Positions 20,447-30,007 of a stretch of 64,000 nucleotides of DNA are shown here, piece by piece. Numbering within the stretch: position 1 is the stretch's first letter; each line of letters starts with the position of its first letter. A model generated the notes under the pieces. That model worked only from the letters and a program-made list of their open reading frames with translations. It was not told the origin of the DNA and did no database searches. The DNA is taken from assembly GCF_000760735.1 (NCBI RefSeq), contig NZ_JMEX01000008.1, positions 1,362,394-1,426,393 of the forward strand. The letters are read 5' to 3'. The position numbers and the translations under genes are program-made. Origin of the DNA: Rhodococcoides fascians A44A (lineage in GTDB: Bacteria > Actinomycetota > Actinomycetes > Mycobacteriales > Mycobacteriaceae).

Positions 20447-20468
20447 GAGGACGTCCACCGACGTCCTC
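20447..20468. terminator. Hairpin between dnaN and gnd
   Basis: The 8-bp perfect stem GAGGACGT/ACGTCCTC surrounds the 6-nt loop CCACCG, 16 bases after the dnaN stop and upstream of gnd on the minus strand. It may attenuate read-through from dnaN. No U-tract follows. Confidence 0.45.
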
Positions 20469-20483
20469 GCGGGTGGTACCCGA

Positions 20484-21668
20484 TCAGCCGGGAAGGCGCA
20501 CCGGCATCAGCAGATACGTGTAGGCGCTCTGCGGTGCCGCGAACTTACCCGAGGAATCCGGTACCAGTTCATCATCCGTCGTCGGCCGGAGAACCGCAGG
20601 CCTACTGGGAGTCGTGAATCCGAATGTGACCTTCTCGCTGTGCAGCGACGACAACCCGTCGATCAGATAGCCGGGGTTGAACGCGATGGTCAGCGGCTCA
20701 CCCTGGAAGTCGGCGAGCAGTGCCTCCTCGGCCCGACCGGCATCGTCACCACCGGCCGACAGCAGGACGCCTTCGGAGGAGAACTCGAGGCGAACCTGCG
20801 CACCACGCTCGGCGACGAGCGCCACACGCTTGATCGCTTCGACGAGAGGTGCGATCTCCACGACGGCAACCGCCGTGTGCTCGGGTGGCAACAGCTGTCG
20901 GAACTTCGGGAAGTCGGCATCGAGGAGGCGCGTCGTCGTCCGACGACCTCCGCTGATGATGCCGAGGAGGCCGTCGGCGCCGATCGACGATCCGGACCCC
21001 AGAGCGAGCTCCACCGGCGAACTTGCGTTGCCCGTCAACGTCTTTGCCGATTCCGACAACGTACGGGCCGGGATCAGGACCTCGGTCTTGGTCTCTCCGC
21101 CGACGGGCAGCCACTCGAGCTCGCGGACTGCGAGCCGGAAGCGGTCGGTCGCCGCGAGGACGACCGTCGTGCCGTGGATTTCGACGCGGATACCGGTGAG
21201 CATCGGCAACGTGTCGTCCTTGCCTGCGGCGACGGCAACCTGCGCGATTGCCTCGGAGAACACATCCACTGCGATCGACCCGGTCTGCGTCGGCAGCTCG
21301 GGCAACTGGGGGTAGTCCTCGACGGGCATCGTCGGAAGCGAGAATTTCGCGCTTCCGCAGTTGATGAGCACCCGGGTGCCGTCGACGCTGACGTCGACGG
21401 GCTTGTTGGGAAGCGACTTCGTGATGTCGGCGAGCAACTTGCCGGACACCAGGACGCGACCGGAAGTCGCCACTTCCGCAGAGACGCGGACCTGAGCCGA
21501 GACTTCGTAGTCGAAACCGGAGACGGTCAGACCTTGGTCGTCCGCGGCGAGCAGTACACCACCGAGCACTGGTACCGGCGGCCTGGACGGCAGGCTACGA
21601 GCAACCCAGGCAACGGAATCGGAAAAATCTTCGCGAGCAACGCGAAACTTCAGACTTCCAAGCTCCAT
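20484..21668 (-). CDS. dnaN: DNA polymerase III beta subunit (sliding clamp)
   Basis: A 394-residue ring-forming clamp that tethers polymerase and other factors to DNA. It begins [30 protein letters not shown] and shows the three repeated clamp domains, ending in [12 protein letters not shown], which lines the peptide-binding pocket. It lies downstream of oriC and dnaA on the same strand. Length and motifs are normal. Confidence 0.97.
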   Translation of the reverse strand: MELGSLKFRVAREDFSDSVAWVARSLPSRPPVPVLGGVLLAADDQGLTVSGFDYEVSAQVRVSAEVATSGRVLVSGKLLADITKSLPNKPVDVSVDGTRVLINCGSAKFSLPTMPVEDYPQLPELPTQTGSIAVDVFSEAIAQVAVAAGKDDTLPMLTGIRVEIHGTTVVLAATDRFRLAVRELEWLPVGGETKTEVLIPARTLSESAKTLTGNASSPVELALGSGSSIGADGLLGIISGGRRTTTRLLDADFPKFRQLLPPEHTAVAVVEIAPLVEAIKRVALVAERGAQVRLEFSSEGVLLSAGGDDAGRAEEALLADFQGEPLTIAFNPGYLIDGLSSLHSEKVTFGFTTPSRPAVLRPTTDDELVPDSSGKFAAPQSAYTYLLMPVRLPG

Positions 21669-21885
21669 CGCTCGGTTTTTCCTCTCGTTCGGCAGCGGAT
21701 CGTCTCGAAGGGGTCTTCGTCGAGCATCGGGTGAGCTCGTTTACCGGTGCGTCAAAGAGTCTGACACAGGCTGCGGTGATGAACACCGTATGCCCTTCGT
21801 GACCAACTTGAAAGCGGAACGTCCCGACGGCGGGCGCCGACGGAGACCCTCGAGCGACCCTGTGAACGGATTGGTCCCCAACACC

Positions 21886-21935
21886 TGTTTTAGAAGAGAT
21901 TCCTTCGAAGAGAAAATCTTCTTATTAATAGGTCC
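21886..21935. other. AT-rich stretch, candidate DNA-unwinding element
   Basis: Within GC-rich surroundings, this 50-bp segment is strongly AT-biased and includes the run CTTCTTATTAATAGG near its end. It lies about 100-200 bp from the DnaA-box group of oriC, a spacing compatible with duplex opening. Confidence 0.55.
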
Positions 21936-22228
21936 TGTGGAATCTGTGCACACACACCATGCGGCGCTGGTCGTCAGGCGTGGTGTCGTGGGGATGAACT
22001 CTGAACCAATCGGTGGCCAACTCGGGACCGCCTGTGGACGAAATTCGGCGGTGCACAGGCCCTCACAGTTCATCCCCAGAAGTCCTCCACTATCCACATG
22101 GTTATCCACAGGTGTGAATCAATGGAGTGAAGTACGAAAAAAACTCCTCGGTACCGACTCGAGGGTTGTTTCCGGAGGTCGAAACATGACCTGGAACACA
22201 CCACATCCCTCGAGTCACGACGTGAAAC

Positions 22229-22262
22229 GGCGCGAGCCCCGTACCTCCGGGTGACTCGCGCC
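22229..22262. terminator. dnaA terminator hairpin
   Basis: GGCGCGAG (22229-22236) pairs perfectly with CTCGCGCC (22255-22262), 36 bases after the dnaA stop. The 18-nt loop contains a smaller GTACCTCC segment. It probably ends the dnaA transcript before oriC. Confidence 0.65.
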
Positions 22263-22297
22263 GTGATCGTTCCTCGAGGGATGTCCGAGCGGTGTCG

Positions 22298-23830
22298 CTA
22301 GCGCTTCGAGCGCTGCTTGATCCGCGCGGTGAGCTCCTGGACCTGGTCGTATACCTTGCGACGCTCGGTCATTTCCTTGCGGATCTTCTTGTCGGCGTAC
22401 ATGACGGTCGTGTGGTCGCGGCCGAAGGTCTGGCCGATCTTGGGCAGCGACAGATCCGTCAGTTCCCGGCAGAGATACATGGCGATCTGCCTGGCCATGG
22501 CCAGGGCGCGGGCCTTGCCGGGGCCACACAGGTCGTCGATGGTGGTGTTGAAGTACTCGGCCGTGACCGCCATGATCGTTGCCGCGTTGATCTCGAGGCT
22601 CGTCGAATCCGGCATCAGATCCCGGAGTACGACCTCGGCCAGCGTCAGATCCAGTGCTTGTCCGTTCAGCGAGGCGAAGGCTGTGACGCGAATCAGCGCA
22701 CCTTCGAGCTCACGGATGTTGCGTTCGATTCGACTGGCGATCAGCTCGAGGACGTCGTGGGGAACGTCCAGGCGATCCATTCTCGCTTTTTTACTGAGGA
22801 TCGCGATCCGAGTTTCGAGCTCGGGCGGCTGGACGTCGGTGATCAGACCCCATTCGAATCGCGTACGCAGGCGCTCCTCGAGGGTGGCCAACTGTTTGGG
22901 TGGCCGATCGGAGGACACGACGATCTGCTTGTTCGCATTGTGGAGGGTGTTGAAGGTGTGGAAGAACTCTTCCTGGATACCTTCCTTGCCCTCGATGAAC
23001 TGGATGTCGTCGACCAGCAGCACGTCGGTTTCGCGGTAGCGACGCTTGAAGGCGACCTTGCGGTCGTCACGAAGCGAGTTGATGAAGTCGTTCGTGAATT
23101 CCTCGGTCGAGACGTACTTCACGCGCATGCCGGGGAAAAGTCTCTGTGCGTAGTGCCCGGCGGCATGCAACAGGTGAGTCTTGCCCAGACCCGACGCGCC
23201 CCACACGAACAAAGGGTTGTAGGCGCGGGCCGGAGCTTCGGCGATCGCGACGGCGGCCGCGTGAGCGAACCGGTTGGAAGCACCGATGACGAAGGTGTCG
23301 AAGGTGTACTTCGCGTTGAGACTTCCCGCACCCGGGGTGGTGGTCGTCGTCTCCGGCGGCTTGGTGAAGTAGGTCGGCCACGAGTTCTGCACACTCGCGA
23401 GCGCTTCTCGCTCGTCGTCGACTTCCTCGTAGTCCGCGGTCTCCGAGTCCGACGGCTCGTCGTCGGAGCTGGTGAGGAAGCGGCGCCGATACGTCGGAGA
23501 GCTCGGAGTCTCGGGATAGCCGGTCCGTTCGGGCTCGGGCTTCTCGTCCTCGGGAGCGGAGATTCTGACGCCGAGGCCTTCGACTCCCTGGCCGAGATGA
23601 CGGCCGAGTGCGTGCAGAATCGGCTCACGTAGGTCGCGTTCGATCGCTTCCTGCGCGAAGGACGACGGCACCGCGAGCAGCGCGAACCCCTGGGTCAGAG
23701 TGAGCGGCTCGACCAGAGCGAGCCATGCCTTCTGACCTTTGGTCAGCGGTTGACCACTGTGCCTGTCGGACGTCAACTCCGTGACAACCTCTGGCCAGAC
23801 GCGCGCCAGCGCACCCGGATCGTCGCTCAC
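22298..23830 (-). CDS. dnaA: Chromosomal replication initiator protein DnaA
   Basis: A 510-residue AAA+ initiator that binds DnaA boxes and opens oriC. Domain I is at about 1-90, a variable acidic and Pro-rich domain II follows, domain III has Walker A GASGLGKT (about 210-218) and Walker [10 protein letters not shown] (about 268-276), and domain IV carries the DNA-binding signature [11 protein letters not shown] near 470. The GTG at 23830 ([12 protein letters not shown]) is chosen by homology and because AGGAGG lies just upstream; the frame is open for another 61 codons without conserved sequence. Confidence 0.97.
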   Translation of the reverse strand: MSDDPGALARVWPEVVTELTSDRHSGQPLTKGQKAWLALVEPLTLTQGFALLAVPSSFAQEAIERDLREPILHALGRHLGQGVEGLGVRISAPEDEKPEPERTGYPETPSSPTYRRRFLTSSDDEPSDSETADYEEVDDEREALASVQNSWPTYFTKPPETTTTTPGAGSLNAKYTFDTFVIGASNRFAHAAAVAIAEAPARAYNPLFVWGASGLGKTHLLHAAGHYAQRLFPGMRVKYVSTEEFTNDFINSLRDDRKVAFKRRYRETDVLLVDDIQFIEGKEGIQEEFFHTFNTLHNANKQIVVSSDRPPKQLATLEERLRTRFEWGLITDVQPPELETRIAILSKKARMDRLDVPHDVLELIASRIERNIRELEGALIRVTAFASLNGQALDLTLAEVVLRDLMPDSTSLEINAATIMAVTAEYFNTTIDDLCGPGKARALAMARQIAMYLCRELTDLSLPKIGQTFGRDHTTVMYADKKIRKEMTERRKVYDQVQELTARIKQRSKR

Positions 23831-24507
23831 GGCGCCTCCTACTAGACCAAACCGAACTGTGCAGATTTCAGCGAAACGAAGATCGCCGAAGCGGTCATGC
23901 GGCGCTTCGTCGTCGACTAGCGTCACCGACGGCGAACGGATGCCGGCGAGTTCGAAGACGGACATTGCGCGCGCCCGGTACGAATATGCCACCTGCGGGC
24001 TGTTTCCACACAATTATCCACAGGTGTGGATGAACGACACCGGTGTTACCCCCGAACGTCGAAATCCGTCGGAAAACGGCCACTCATGGTCCCTGAGCTG
24101 CAATGTTGCGTTCGACGAAATTCTCGAGCTACGGAAGAATCCTGTCGACGGCGTCACCGGTACGCGTCCGAGCGGTTATTCACACACCTCTGTCCCCACC
24201 CTTGTGGATGAATTACACCGATGTAGTCTTCTGGGAGACGAATTGCTTGGGTCGTTCCTGCAGGCTCCACTCCCGTGCTTGGCTCATCCCCGCAAGCTCC
24301 ACTCCCGGTGGGGCGAGTTTGACCCGTCCCCGCTCCATCAGTACTCTCGAACAGTCACCCGAAGCGAGGTGACCGATGCTTGCTGGGTGTTTACAGTTCG
24401 GTGTTCGGCCTTCTCGCTGTGGGATGTAATTCGAGTTCGACCGAACTCGGTACTACCGCCAGTAGGCGCCTGGAGTGGGCGCCGAAAATTTTCGAGGAGT
24501 GTTGACC
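23831..24507. promoter_or_regulatory. dnaA-rpmH divergent intergenic region with DnaA boxes
   Basis: This 677-bp gene-free region separates the divergent dnaA and rpmH genes. It contains TTATCCACA (24014-24022), TGTGGATGA (24025-24033), TTATTCACA (24176-24184) and TGTGGATGA (24201-24209), so it is probably an autoregulatory region for dnaA and possibly a second part of the origin. The 12-mer GCTCCACTCCCG occurs twice, at 24264-24275 and 24296-24307. An inverted repeat CGAGTTCG-AC-CGAACTCG lies at 24432-24449 in the rpmH leader. Confidence 0.7.
24319..24347 (+). promoter_or_regulatory. Sigma-A type promoter of the rpmH operon
   Basis: A -35 TTGACC (24319-24324) and a -10 TACTCT (24342-24347) are separated by 17 bp, an optimal housekeeping layout. 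It would give a leader of roughly 155 nt before rpmH. Assignment is by sequence only. Confidence 0.55.
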
Positions 24508-24651
24508 GTGGCCAAGGGCAAGCGGACGTTCCAGCCGAACAACCGACGCCGCGCGCGCGTTCACGGCTTCCGTCTTCGTATGCGTACGCGTGCAGGTCGT
24601 GCAATCGTTTCTGCGCGTCGCGGCAAGGGCCGCAAGGAACTCACCGCCTAA
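24508..24651 (+). CDS. rpmH: 50S ribosomal protein L34
   Basis: A 47-residue, highly basic protein, [20 protein letters not shown] followed by [21 protein letters not shown], an unmistakable L34. It uses GTG at 24508; an in-frame TTG two codons earlier is not needed. A GAGGAG lies upstream. It heads the conserved rpmH-rnpA-yidD-yidC-jag operon divergent from dnaA. Confidence 0.97.
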   Translation: MAKGKRTFQPNNRRRARVHGFRLRMRTRAGRAIVSARRGKGRKELTA

Positions 24652-24682
24652 ATCATTGTTCGTCTGAGTTACGGAGCTCGGG

Positions 24683-25075
24683 GTGTTACCTGAGCCGAAC
24701 AGACTGCACCGCAGCGCGGATTTCTCGCGTGCCGTGCGTCGAGGCCGTCGAATGGGAAGACAAGACGTGGTTGTTCACGCGTTCGCGCGAGACGACGCAC
24801 GTTCGGTCTTCTCTGTCGGCTCCCCCAGATTCGGACTGATCGTGAGCAAGGCAGTCGGGCCGGCGGTAACTCGTCATCGAGTTGCGCGCCGGCTTCGGCA
24901 TATCTGCGCTCAGCTCGTGGTGGATGTGCCGTCCAGCACCGACGTGGTGATCAGAGCTCTACCAGGAGCTTCGGTGCTGACGTCGAAGGAACTGCATCGT
25001 CAGGTCCGGTCCGGACTGAAGAAGATGGGCTACTTGGATGCATCCGGCCCCACTGCGTCGAAAGATGCATCGTAA
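24683..25075 (+). CDS. rnpA: Ribonuclease P protein component
   Basis: A 130-residue basic protein that binds RNase P RNA and assists 5' maturation of tRNA precursors. The start LPEPNRLHRSADFSRAVRRG and the RNA-binding block RFGLIVSKAVGPAVTRHRVA (48-68) are typical; the family RNR motif reads RHR here. It begins with GTG 31 bp after rpmH and ends directly before the yidD ATG. Confidence 0.96.
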   Translation: MLPEPNRLHRSADFSRAVRRGRRMGRQDVVVHAFARDDARSVFSVGSPRFGLIVSKAVGPAVTRHRVARRLRHICAQLVVDVPSSTDVVIRALPGASVLTSKELHRQVRSGLKKMGYLDASGPTASKDAS

Positions 25076-25414
25076 ATGAGCTTCCTCCCTCTCGTTCGTT
25101 CGCTCCCGGTGCGAACACTTGTCTTCTCGATCGAGCTGTACCGCAATTACGTGTCTCCGCTTCGGCTGCCGACCTGCAGGTTCACCCCCACCTGCAGTGA
25201 GTACGCCGTCGACGCGTTGAAGACCCACGGTGCAATCAAAGGCTTGATCCTCGCTTGCGCACGCTTGCTCAAATGCGCCCCCTGGCACTCTGGAGGTTGG
25301 GATCCGGTGCCCGAGCGCGGTTCGTGGCGACACCGAACCAGCAGCGACGCAACACAGACTTCGACCGAAGACATCCACTCGTTCGTAGGAGTGGACGAAC
25401 AGAGGAGTACATAG
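25076..25414 (+). CDS. yidD: Membrane protein insertion efficiency factor YidD
   Basis: A 112-residue small protein with the invariant pattern [20 protein letters not shown] followed by CSEYAVDA, and [13 protein letters not shown]. Conserved Cys are at 34, 40 and 67. YidD is membrane-associated and helps YidC-dependent insertion. It starts at the base after the rnpA stop codon. The C-terminal ~30 residues are a variable tail. Confidence 0.95.
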   Translation: MSFLPLVRSLPVRTLVFSIELYRNYVSPLRLPTCRFTPTCSEYAVDALKTHGAIKGLILACARLLKCAPWHSGGWDPVPERGSWRHRTSSDATQTSTEDIHSFVGVDEQRST

Positions 25415-25418
25415 ACCC

Positions 25419-26507
25419 GTGCTCGATTTCATCTACTATCCGGTCTCCTGGATTCTCTGGGTATGGCACAAGGTGTTCGGCGCCGTCCTCGGCGACGACA
25501 ACGGCTTCGCCTGGGCGCTGTCCGTGGTGTTCCTGGTGTTCACGCTTCGCTTGATTCTGTACAAACCCTTCGTCAAGCAGGTGCGTACGACTCGGCAGAT
25601 GCAGGAGTTGCAGCCGCAGATCAAGGCCCTGCAGAAGAAGTACGGCAAAGACAAGCAGCGCATGGCCGTCGAAATGCAGAAGCTGCAGAAGGAGCACGGC
25701 TTCAACCCGATCATGGGTTGTCTCCCGGTCCTTGCGCAGGCGCCCGTCTTCATCGGCCTGTTCCATGTGCTTCGGTCGTTCAACCGAACCGGCACCGGAT
25801 TCGGTCAGCTCGGTCTGAGCGCCCAAGAGACTCGATCGCTTCCGAACTACGCGTTCAACGTCGACGACGTCAACTCGTTCCTGGACGCCCGCTTGTTCGG
25901 CGCTCCGATCTCGGCCTTCATCACGATGCCGCAGGATCAGCTCGACGCCTACGCCAACCCAGACCTCGGTCTCGGCATCCCGGCTGTGTGGACGATCGTC
26001 GCAGTGTCGGTGCCGCTGATGATCATTGCGGCTGTCGCGACACACCTGAACTCGCGTGCGTCGGTCGCGCGTCAGAGTGAGGCTGCAGCGGCCAACCCGC
26101 AGTCCGCGATCATGAACAAGCTCGCGCTGTACGTCTTCCCCCTCGGCGTCCTGGCGTTCGGTGCGTTCCTGCCTATCGCCATCCTGCTCTACTGGGTGAG
26201 TAACAACGCGTGGACCTACGGTCAGCAGCACCTCGTGTTCGGCAAGATCGACAAAGAGGAAGCAGCGAAGAAGCAGGTTGCCCTCGAGAAGCGATCGGAG
26301 AACGCGCCGAAGCCCGGAGTGAAGCCCGTCAGCAAGCCCAAGCCCGGTGCACGTCCGAAGCTCTCGAAATTGGCTCCCGACGATGTTCAGGCAAGCGGAC
26401 AGGTCGAGGACGGGGACGCGGATTCGACCGGCAGTTCCTCCGGCGCCGCGAAGCCCAAGCCGCGACCACAGGCCAACCGAAGCAAGTCCAAGCGCAAGCG
26501 TCGCTGA
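25419..26507 (+). CDS. yidC: Membrane protein insertase YidC
   Basis: A 362-residue polytopic protein of the YidC/Oxa1/Alb3 family, which inserts and folds membrane proteins with or without SecYEG. Conserved elements include [15 protein letters not shown], the charged cytoplasmic coiled coil [20 protein letters not shown], and [21 protein letters not shown]. About five membrane segments end near residue 265, followed by a long Lys/Pro-rich tail to 362 that probably contacts ribosomes. It starts with GTG four bases after yidD. Confidence 0.96.
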   Translation: MLDFIYYPVSWILWVWHKVFGAVLGDDNGFAWALSVVFLVFTLRLILYKPFVKQVRTTRQMQELQPQIKALQKKYGKDKQRMAVEMQKLQKEHGFNPIMGCLPVLAQAPVFIGLFHVLRSFNRTGTGFGQLGLSAQETRSLPNYAFNVDDVNSFLDARLFGAPISAFITMPQDQLDAYANPDLGLGIPAVWTIVAVSVPLMIIAAVATHLNSRASVARQSEAAAANPQSAIMNKLALYVFPLGVLAFGAFLPIAILLYWVSNNAWTYGQQHLVFGKIDKEEAAKKQVALEKRSENAPKPGVKPVSKPKPGARPKLSKLAPDDVQASGQVEDGDADSTGSSSGAAKPKPRPQANRSKSKRKRR

Positions 26508-26531
26508 CGCCGGGATACCGAGGATCAAGAG

Positions 26532-27170
26532 ATGTCTGCAGATACCGATCAAGAAACGAACACGGACAACGCGGTGAGCGCTGGGGATGGAGCGAGTGAG
26601 GTCGTGGCAGTCGACACCGAGCAGTCGGACAAAGAACCTGTAGTTGCCGAACCCCAGAGTGTCGATGCCGCACAGGTCGACGACGAGGACATCGACGACG
26701 AGGATTCGGAAGACTACCTCGTCGAAGAAGGCGAGATTGCCGGCGACTACCTCGAGCAGTTGCTCGACGTTCTCGACTTCGACGGCGACATCGATCTGGA
26801 CGTCGAGGGCGATCGCGCGGTTGTGAGCATCGACGGTGGCTCCGATCTGTCGAAGCTCGTCGGACGCAAGGGCGAGGTCCTCGACGCGTTGCAGGAACTG
26901 ACTCGTCTTGCGGTTCAGCAGTCGACGGGCGAGCGCAGCAAGCTGATGCTCGATGTCGCCGGTTGGCGCGCCAACCGACGCAGTGAACTGAGCACCTTGG
27001 GTGTGGAAGCGGCACGTCGTGTTCTGGATAGTGGAGAACGCGAGGAGCTCACGCCGATGACTCCCTTCGAGCGGAAGATCGTGCACGACGCCGTCGCGAA
27101 GATCGACGGCGTGGACAGCGAGAGTACGGGCGTTGAGCCGTCCCGACGAGTGGTCGTCGTGAAGGCGTAG
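26532..27170 (+). CDS. jag: Jag/KhpB-type RNA-binding protein (KH and R3H domains)
   Basis: A 212-residue protein. The first ~75 residues are acidic (VDDEDIDDEDSEDYLVEEGE), a KH domain lies at about 98-128 (SIDGGSDLSKLVGRKGEVLD) and an R3H domain at about 150-212 (LTPMTPFERKIVHDAVAKID). In other bacteria Jag/KhpB binds RNA and influences cell elongation. It follows yidC by 24 bp and ends the operon before a clear terminator. Confidence 0.93.
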   Translation: MSADTDQETNTDNAVSAGDGASEVVAVDTEQSDKEPVVAEPQSVDAAQVDDEDIDDEDSEDYLVEEGEIAGDYLEQLLDVLDFDGDIDLDVEGDRAVVSIDGGSDLSKLVGRKGEVLDALQELTRLAVQQSTGERSKLMLDVAGWRANRRSELSTLGVEAARRVLDSGEREELTPMTPFERKIVHDAVAKIDGVDSESTGVEPSRRVVVVKA

Positions 27171-27225
27171 TCACCGACGTAGATCCCGTCGAGTCGAGTC
27201 TCTCGACGATGATGTCAGCTCGAAC

Positions 27226-27258
27226 CGAAAGCCCCCGGCAATCAGCAGGGGGCTTTCG
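27226..27258 (+). terminator. Operon terminator after jag
   Basis: CGAAAGCCCCC (27226-27236) pairs perfectly with GGGGGCTTTCG (27248-27258) around an 11-nt loop, 56 bases after the jag stop. It is the strongest terminator-type hairpin in this part of the window. Confidence 0.85.
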
Positions 27259-27436
27259 TGTGTCAGGACTAGGTCGAATTGCATCGATGTTATTCGTGGA
27301 CCGGTTCGCATTTCCAAGTGTTTTCCGGTGCAGTCCAGTGTGGCCGTGAAACGTCACTGTGACAGTTTCCTACGCACGTCGTGTCGGACAGCTCGATCAT
27401 CGACATAGCGTCGACGCCGATGCGCGGAGCGGGTGT

Positions 27437-27450
27437 GTTTCACGTGAAAC
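27437..27450. promoter_or_regulatory. parS: parS site 1
   Basis: GTTTCACGTGAAAC, a perfect 14-bp palindrome identical to the conserved core of chromosomal parS, bound by ParB. Flanks are T on each side. Confidence 0.92.
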
Positions 27451-27675
27451 TGGGAGCCGCCTCGGTCGGTTCGACGCATCGGATCGGTTATCGATGGACT
27501 GACCGTGTCGGAATCTCAGCGAGGTTGGATCCAGACTTCGGTGATTGGCGGCGGTTTGGTGCCGGGTATAGCGGAGCCGGATCACGGCGACCCTAGCGAG
27601 GGCGTCGACTCTTCGGTGACCATTCGGCGCCGCGTCGATATCGAAAGTCGGAACGCGTCGTCGTTCGGACGGCCT

Positions 27676-27689
27676 GTTTCACGTGAAAC
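27676..27689. promoter_or_regulatory. parS: parS site 2
   Basis: Perfect GTTTCACGTGAAAC palindrome, 239 bp from site 1, in the gene-free block. Confidence 0.92.
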
Positions 27690-27848
27690 CCGATGGGCGT
27701 GTCGACGGGATTCGGGTTTGGGGTCGGAGACGTACGCGGCCGTAGGTGTCGGTGAGTCGTGGTCCGTCGTCGGATCGTCTCCCACTCCCCCGGCTGTAGG
27801 CGGTGTTGGTTGTGAGATCCGAGACCGCCGGAGTCACGTCGTCACCGT

Positions 27849-27862
27849 GTTTCACGTGAAAC
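27849..27862. promoter_or_regulatory. parS: parS site 3
   Basis: Perfect GTTTCACGTGAAAC palindrome, 173 bp from site 2. Confidence 0.92.
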
Positions 27863-28564
27863 TTAGGTGACTGATGGAGGTACGAATAATTTATGGTTCG
27901 AAATCATCATTGTTCGAGAGGATCAGTCGAGCGTCGCCCGATCGTCTCTGTTCACTCAGGGTCCGGTTCGCAGGATCCGACCGATGGAGCTGTACTGGGT
28001 CACGTCTGACAGCCGACTGCTGATGTTGCATTGATGGTCGCATCGGCTCGGCAGCGCATTGTTCCGAATGCGAGAAGGAGACTCGACGGCGAACCGCGAA
28101 TTCCCCGGCGTCGGAACGAACGGTTGGCCACACAACCCCATACGAGCGATGATCGGAGAATCGCCGGTGGGAGTCCGATTGCGAGACATCGGGGCCGGCG
28201 GGTCTGCGAGGAGTACGCCCGGTCGTGAAGTGATCCGGCGGCCTTATGTATCGAACGAGGGTCAAGGAAGAGAGTTTGGTGTCTACGTGGCGGGATTTGT
28301 TCGCAAGGGCCCGCCCGATGACAAGAGGCCGGTTCGGGTCGGAACCAGGCACCGGCTGGAACCGGCCGCGGACTCTCGGGGGCGCGGTGCGGTGCTGATG
28401 CACGATCGAGTCTGGAACGGTCGGTCCGGCCGTGACGCGTTGGTTCCGCGAAGAAGGCCGGTTCGCAGTCGAGGGTTATCGCACAAAGGGGTGTGCGCGA
28501 TGGACGTGGTCGAGTGGGTAGAGACTAAACACCGAGTTGGGAATGCCCAAGCCCGATTGCGCCT

Positions 28565-28578
28565 GTTTCACGTGAAAC
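28565..28578. promoter_or_regulatory. parS: parS site 4
   Basis: Perfect GTTTCACGTGAAAC palindrome, 716 bp from site 3. Confidence 0.92.
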
Positions 28579-28735
28579 CAGGATGCGGCTTTGCGACCCG
28601 ATGGGCGGGTCAGTGGGCAGCCATGTAAGTCGTGTCGTGACGGACCGAAGTCGGTAGCTCGCTGTAGACCGGCGGTATCGAGTCTGGTCGGTCGCGATCT
28701 GTAGATGACCACACCGGAGCCGACCCTGTTGCCTT

Positions 28736-28749
28736 GTTCCACGTGAAAC
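28736..28749. promoter_or_regulatory. parS: parS site 5 (one mismatch)
   Basis: GTTCCACGTGAAAC differs from the perfect palindrome at one base in the left arm, so it may be a weaker ParB site. Confidence 0.75.
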
Positions 28750-29165
28750 GACAAAACGGGCCGTGGCCACGATCCTACGGGTGCCGGATCGTCGCGGATG
28801 CGCAACGAGTTTCAAGACAGGCGAACTCCCCCGTCAATGTTCGTACACGACGGCTGCCAACTTCCTTGGTTTCATCGACAGCCTCCGGAAACCGTCGCAG
28901 TGAGCCCGCGGGGCGCCTCAGTGATATGAAGTTGAAGTGCGTCCGTCCACTGCGAGCGAACCGGTCACTGAACGGTGACGAGTGGGTCCGAACCAAGCTG
29001 GGTCGAAGGCGTCCAGGAATGATTGCCGAACTGTCAGGCACTGTGTGTCCGTCCAGCGGGGCGGTGGTCGAATCTCCAGAGTTCGGCTCCAAGGCAGCCA
29101 CGCCGCTGCAGGGCTCTCTTGTCGGCGGCCGACATCCACGGGGTCACATCCGGTCGGGTGAAACT

Positions 29166-29179
29166 GTTTCACGTGAAAC
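29166..29179. promoter_or_regulatory. parS: parS site 6
   Basis: Perfect GTTTCACGTGAAAC palindrome, 81 bp upstream of the rsmG start region. Confidence 0.92.
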
Positions 29180-29259
29180 TCCACCGATCGTACGAATTTG
29201 GGTGATTTCCGAGCCAATACGCCTCGAGGGTTTGGCGAAGCGACCCCCTACACGGGAGG

Positions 29260-29937
29260 ATGGAGGACGTGCAACCAGAGCCGCTTGATGACGACAAAGT
29301 ATTGGCCATCGCCGAGCGCGTGTTCGGTCCGCGGGTCGATCTGGCGCAGCAGTATCACGAGTCGTTGGCGACGCTCGGTGTCGAGCGAGGGCTGATCGGT
29401 CCGCGCGAAGTTCCTCGGTTGTGGGAGCGGCACATCTTGAATTGCGCCGTAGTCGGTGAGCTGATCGACGAGGGCGAGCGCGTGGTGGACATCGGAAGCG
29501 GAGCGGGGTTACCCGGTATCCCACTCGCGATTGCGCGTCCCGATCTCCACGTGACACTCGTCGAGCCGCTTCTTCGACGCACCGTCTATCTCGCGGAATT
29601 CATCGAGGGCGCCGGGCTGGATGTGTTGGTGGTCCGGGGCCGCGCCGAGCAGCCGGGAGTGAAGAAAGAAGCGGGTGGGGCCGACGTCGTCACCTCCCGT
29701 GCCGTTGCTCCACTGGAGAAGCTCGCCAAATGGTCTCTCCCGCTGATCCATGAACGCGGGCGGATGCTCGCCCTCAAGGGAAGTAGCGCTGAAGAGGAAA
29801 TCGAACGCGATCGCTCTTCCCTTGTTCGCTTGGGTGCTGGCAAGCTGGAAGTCGTCAAGTGTGGCGTGGATATTGTTCCGACGCCCACGATCGTGGTTCG
29901 TGCCGAACGAGTCCCCCGTCGCTTTCCGCGTTCATGA
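29260..29937 (+). CDS. rsmG: 16S rRNA (guanine-N7)-methyltransferase RsmG (GidB)
   Basis: A 225-residue SAM-dependent enzyme that methylates N7 of a guanine in the 530 loop of 16S rRNA; loss of RsmG gives low-level streptomycin resistance in several bacteria. The SAM site is [20 protein letters not shown] near 68-87, with HLTLVEPL-like follow-on ([14 protein letters not shown]) and [14 protein letters not shown]. The ATG at 29260 has GGGAGG upstream. It precedes parA by 70 bp on the same strand. Confidence 0.95.
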   Translation: MEDVQPEPLDDDKVLAIAERVFGPRVDLAQQYHESLATLGVERGLIGPREVPRLWERHILNCAVVGELIDEGERVVDIGSGAGLPGIPLAIARPDLHVTLVEPLLRRTVYLAEFIEGAGLDVLVVRGRAEQPGVKKEAGGADVVTSRAVAPLEKLAKWSLPLIHERGRMLALKGSSAEEEIERDRSSLVRLGAGKLEVVKCGVDIVPTPTIVVRAERVPRRFPRS

Positions 29938-30007
29938 CACAGTACTTGGCTTCGAGTCAGGTCCCTCAATCCACGTAGTTCAATCCGTTCCGCATTAAGG
30001 AGCACAT

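Larger units (their letters stand above)
21669..22297. other. oriC: Chromosomal replication origin (oriC) between dnaA and dnaN
   Basis: This 629-bp gene-free interval holds several DnaA-box-like sites: TTATCCACA (22102-22110), CTATCCACA (22090-22098), TGTGGACGA (22033-22041), TGTGAATCA (22113-22121) and weaker ones near 21936 and 21946. An AT-rich stretch at about 21886-21935 is a good candidate DNA-unwinding element. The dnaA-oriC-dnaN arrangement is standard for actinobacteria. Box assignments are by eye, and the exact minimal origin is not known. Confidence 0.9.
27259..29259. other. Gene-free parS-rich region between jag and rsmG
   Basis: About 2.0 kb without a convincing gene. Open frames on both strands run across the parS sites, lack ribosome-binding sites and family motifs, and have Arg/Ser-rich noise composition. 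It contains six parS-type sites (27437, 27676, 27849, 28565, 28736, 29166) and a related near-palindrome at 27348-27369. The likely role is an origin-proximal centromere loaded by ParB. I saw no tRNA, other structured RNA or mobile-element remnant in it. Confidence 0.7.

Noticed and set aside
27505-29288. Open frames of 100-190 codons within the parS-rich block on both strands.
   Set aside because: They run across parS palindromes, overlap one another in several frames, lack start signals and show no family features.
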